Shown: piece by piece, positions 61,964-64,000 of the stretch
Layout of the letters: every line of letters starts with the position of its first letter
How positions within the stretch are numbered: the first letter of the stretch is position 1
Assembly (NCBI RefSeq): GCF_019711535.1
Contig: NZ_JAIGNP010000002.1
Span: forward strand, 372,001 to 436,000
Length of the DNA: 64,000 nucleotides
Source of the DNA: Qipengyuania aestuarii
GTDB lineage: Bacteria > Pseudomonadota > Alphaproteobacteria > Sphingomonadales > Sphingomonadaceae
Direction: 5' to 3'
Notes under the pieces: generated by a model
The model's input: only the letters and a program-made list of their open reading frames with translations
Databases searched by the model: none
Told to the model about the DNA's origin: nothing
Program-made: the position numbers and the translations under genes

Positions 61964-63091
61964 TCAGGCGCCCTGGCGCAGTTCATCGTCGCGGCGATGG
62001 CCGTCGCCCTTGTTTTCGCCGTTGGGCGTGGCCACGATCTCCACGATGATGTCGCCTTTCTGCAGGTTCTGGCATTCGTCTTCCCAGAACCCGATCGCGC
62101 GGCCATCGCGATAGACGCGCAGCCCCCGGCCGCCGGTGCGCAATTCGCTGATCGCGCAGCCGCATTCTTCTTCCGTCACTTCGCGTTCGACCAGCTGGAC
62201 GCGGCCCGAAACGCTGGCGAGATCGGCCAGATAATCGGCAATATGTTCGCCCTTGGCGCTTCCGGCAAGCAGCAGGCCGGTAAAGCGCACCGGGTTGATG
62301 ACATTGTTGGCACCGGCCTGCCGGGCCAGCGATTCATTGTCGGCCGCACGCACCACCACGCTGATGGGTACGCGGGGCGCCAATGCACGTACGGTGAGCG
62401 TGATCAGAATGGTGGTATCGTCGCGGCCGGCGGAAATCAGCACGTTCTGCGCTTCGGAAATCCGCACCGCCTTCAGCGTTTCATCGCGCGTGGCATCGGC
62501 TGCCATAACGTTGCAGCCCAGCGATTCGGCCGCATGCAGCCGTTCTTCGCTGGGATCGATCACCACGATCGTACTGGGATCGGTGCCGCGCTCGATCAGC
62601 TCGGTCACCGATTCGGAGCCGGAGATGCCGTAGCCGAGCACGATGATGTGGTTTTTCAGTTGTTCCTGGATGCGGGCCATGCGGAATTTTTCCCAGCTAC
62701 GCTTGATGAGGAAGTTGTAGGCGGTGCCCACGAAAATGAACAGGACGGCGAACCGGACCGGGGTCACGATCACCGCCTCGACCAGCCGGGCGCGATCGGA
62801 AATCGGCGCGATATCGCCAAAGCCCGTGGTGGTGATCGAGATCATGGTGAAATAGATCACGTCGAGGAAGCTCACCTCGCCGTCGAGATTGTCGACCAGC
62901 CCTTCGCGATCCCACCAGTGGATCATCACGACCACCATGATCAGGAACAGCGCAAGGCCGAGCCGGATACCCAGATCGCCCCATACGGGGATCTTGGTCG
63001 CGCGGCGCAGTGGCTGGAAGCGCGGCCCGCGATAGACCCGCGTCGTTCCCCCTCCCGGTGCGATCTGGTCGAGTTGCTTGCGCTCGCTCAT
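61964..63091 (-). CDS. Two-helix potassium channel with cytoplasmic TrkA-N/RCK domains
   Basis: The 375-residue protein has two membrane helices (about 40-58 and 107-127) flanking a pore with the selectivity filter TTGFGD (88-93). A Rossmann TrkA-N domain (about 145-265; VLGYGISGSE, IVVIDPSEERL) and a C-terminal TrkA-C-like domain (about 285-355) follow. This is the MthK/TrkA-N single-pore potassium channel plan; the regulatory domain normally binds nucleotide or ions. The GFG filter variant replaces the usual GYG and is common in bacterial TrkA-N channels. Its stop is four bases from the convergent small membrane protein gene. Confidence 0.93.
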   Translation of the reverse strand: MSERKQLDQIAPGGGTTRVYRGPRFQPLRRATKIPVWGDLGIRLGLALFLIMVVVMIHWWDREGLVDNLDGEVSFLDVIYFTMISITTTGFGDIAPISDRARLVEAVIVTPVRFAVLFIFVGTAYNFLIKRSWEKFRMARIQEQLKNHIIVLGYGISGSESVTELIERGTDPSTIVVIDPSEERLHAAESLGCNVMAADATRDETLKAVRISEAQNVLISAGRDDTTILITLTVRALAPRVPISVVVRAADNESLARQAGANNVINPVRFTGLLLAGSAKGEHIADYLADLASVSGRVQLVEREVTEEECGCAISELRTGGRGLRVYRDGRAIGFWEDECQNLQKGDIIVEIVATPNGENKGDGHRRDDELRQGA

Positions 63092-63134
63092 GCGCAGCCT
63101 TGGTGCGCGAGGGCGCGGGTGCGGTCAAGCATTC

Positions 63135-63899
63135 TCAGGCCTCGTACCGCTCGCCCAGCGCCTTGAGCGAAGCGTGGTGGGTCAGATCCAGCTGCAGCGG
63201 GGTAACCGATACATAGCCATCGGCGATGGCTTCCAGATCGGTGCCGTGATCGGGCGTGTGCTCGATCGCCTGCAGGCCGAACCAGAAATAGCGGAAGCCG
63301 CGCGGATCGCGGCCTTCCACCACCGTGCCGCGCGAGTAGTCGTGAAAGCCCTGCGCCACCGCGCGGATACCCTTGATATCCTCGGGTGCGCGCGGCGGAA
63401 AGTTCACATTGACCAGCGTGCGAGCGGGCAGCGGCGTGTCGAGCAGGGGGGCAAGCACCTTGGCGCCCCAGGCCTCGGCAGCGGCAAAGGACATGTCGTG
63501 CCCCGCATCGTCGCGCCCGATCACCTGGCTCATCGCGATGGACCGGATACCGGCCAGTGCGCCTTCGATGGCCGCCGACACCGTGCCCGAATAGGTAATG
63601 TCGTCACCCAGATTGGCGCCGCGATTGACGCCCGAAAGGATCACGTCGGGTGCGCCGTCCATCACCTGCCTGAGGCCCATCGTCACCGAATCGGTGGGCG
63701 TCCCGGTGACGGAGAAACGCCGTTCGCCATGCTTGCGCAGCCGAACCGGCCGGGTGAGGGTGAGCGCATGGCCCATACCGGACTGTTCCTCGTCCGGCGC
63801 GCAGATCCAGATATCGTCCGAAAACTGGCGCGCGATGGCTTCGAGCACTTTAAGACCGGGGGCGTGGACGCCATCGTCGTTGGTGAGGAGGATTTTCAT
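63135..63899 (-). CDS. surE: 5'/3'-nucleotidase SurE
   Basis: SurE dephosphorylates nucleoside monophosphates and is linked to stationary-phase survival. The 254 residues show the metal-binding N7 D8 D9 G10 of ILLTNDDGVHAPG, the APDEEQSGMGHALTL loop, and SGVNRGANLGDDITYSGTVSAAIEG. In many bacteria surE is followed by pcm and nlpD; here the potassium channel gene lies downstream instead, 43 bases away. Confidence 0.97.
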   Translation of the reverse strand: MKILLTNDDGVHAPGLKVLEAIARQFSDDIWICAPDEEQSGMGHALTLTRPVRLRKHGERRFSVTGTPTDSVTMGLRQVMDGAPDVILSGVNRGANLGDDITYSGTVSAAIEGALAGIRSIAMSQVIGRDDAGHDMSFAAAEAWGAKVLAPLLDTPLPARTLVNVNFPPRAPEDIKGIRAVAQGFHDYSRGTVVEGRDPRGFRYFWFGLQAIEHTPDHGTDLEAIADGYVSVTPLQLDLTHHASLKALGERYEA

Positions 63900-63932
63900 G
63901 CTGTTACCTCTCCGGAAATAATCTCGTAAACC

Positions 63933-63967
63933 GTTCGTGCTGAGCCTGTCGAAGCACTGCTTTTCTT
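63933..63967. repeat. Short dispersed palindromic repeat of the sphingomonad type
   Basis: CGTTCGTGCTGAGCCTGTCG at 63933-63952 continues into AAGCACTGC, with GTGCT (63937-63941) inverted as AGCAC (63953-63957). Elements of this shape (TTCGTGCTGAGC...TCGAAGCAC) are scattered in intergenic DNA of many sphingomonad genomes. It sits upstream of surE. Confidence 0.7.
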
Positions 63968-64000
63968 TTTCAGCGCAAGGCCAGAAGTAAAGGACGGCCC

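Noticed and set aside
1..64000. Prophage, insertion sequence, CRISPR array or toxin-antitoxin pair
   Set aside because: No integrase, transposase, terminal inverted repeats, spaced direct repeats or recognised toxin/antitoxin families were seen in any gene.

Overview
The window is GC-rich chromosomal DNA from an alphaproteobacterium, most likely a marine sphingomonad (Sphingomonadales, probably Erythrobacteraceae). The evidence is an Entner-Doudoroff operon, a RcdA-type DUF1465 protein beside YdcH/DUF465 proteins, EI-Ntr (ptsP), a rhodopsin-blh pair, and a short GTGCT...AGCAC repeat at the right edge of a kind I remember from sphingomonad genomes. The genus is inferred from gene content; no 16S or other marker confirms it. 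I saw no rRNA, tRNA, CRISPR array, insertion sequence or prophage.

Layout. 1-5.6 kb: the 5' part of a sodium:alanine symporter gene, then secE-nusG, a CPBP protease and pspA on the other strand, and rplK-rplA. 5.6-15.5 kb: a large DUF2339 membrane protein, a CinA-like MoCF protein, a Baeyer-Villiger-type monooxygenase, a LacI regulator and a secreted TolB-propeller/amidohydrolase. 15.5-25.5 kb: one long minus-strand chemotaxis cluster, cheA-cheW-cheY-cheB-cheR-GGDEF/EAL-MCP-MCP, so signalling through methylation and through cyclic-di-GMP is encoded together. 25.5-37 kb: mixed transport and metabolism (MATE, class II aldolase, an orphan 2Fe-2S subunit, a TonB siderophore receptor, arsenate reductase family protein, MFS, methyltransferase, lipB, OYE, DMT).

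37-41.6 kb is the most distinctive block. Two overlapping DUF2254 membrane-protein genes face a microbial rhodopsin with the Asn-Thr-Gln (NTQ) motif of light-driven chloride pumps, followed by blh for retinal production. A strong terminator-like hairpin lies between rhodopsin and blh, inside the first codons of the longest blh reading frame. 41.6-51.6 kb: nadA, an MBL hydrolase, glpK, rcdA, two YdcH/DUF465 genes, ptsP, a RodZ-like protein, cpoB and tilS.

51.6-56.5 kb is a tightly packed zwf-edd-glk-eda operon carrying glucose through the Entner-Doudoroff pathway. 56.5-64 kb: a transglutaminase-like protein, a CHASE2/degenerate-GGDEF/EAL protein, rimO, a small membrane protein, a TrkA-N potassium channel and surE. 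The A/T-rich spacer at 57.35-57.56 kb holds two strong hairpins enclosing an 11-codon Trp-rich reading frame (MWDFWGWLLGK). It has a perfect Shine-Dalgarno that lies inside one of the hairpins, and it is my best candidate for an undescribed element.
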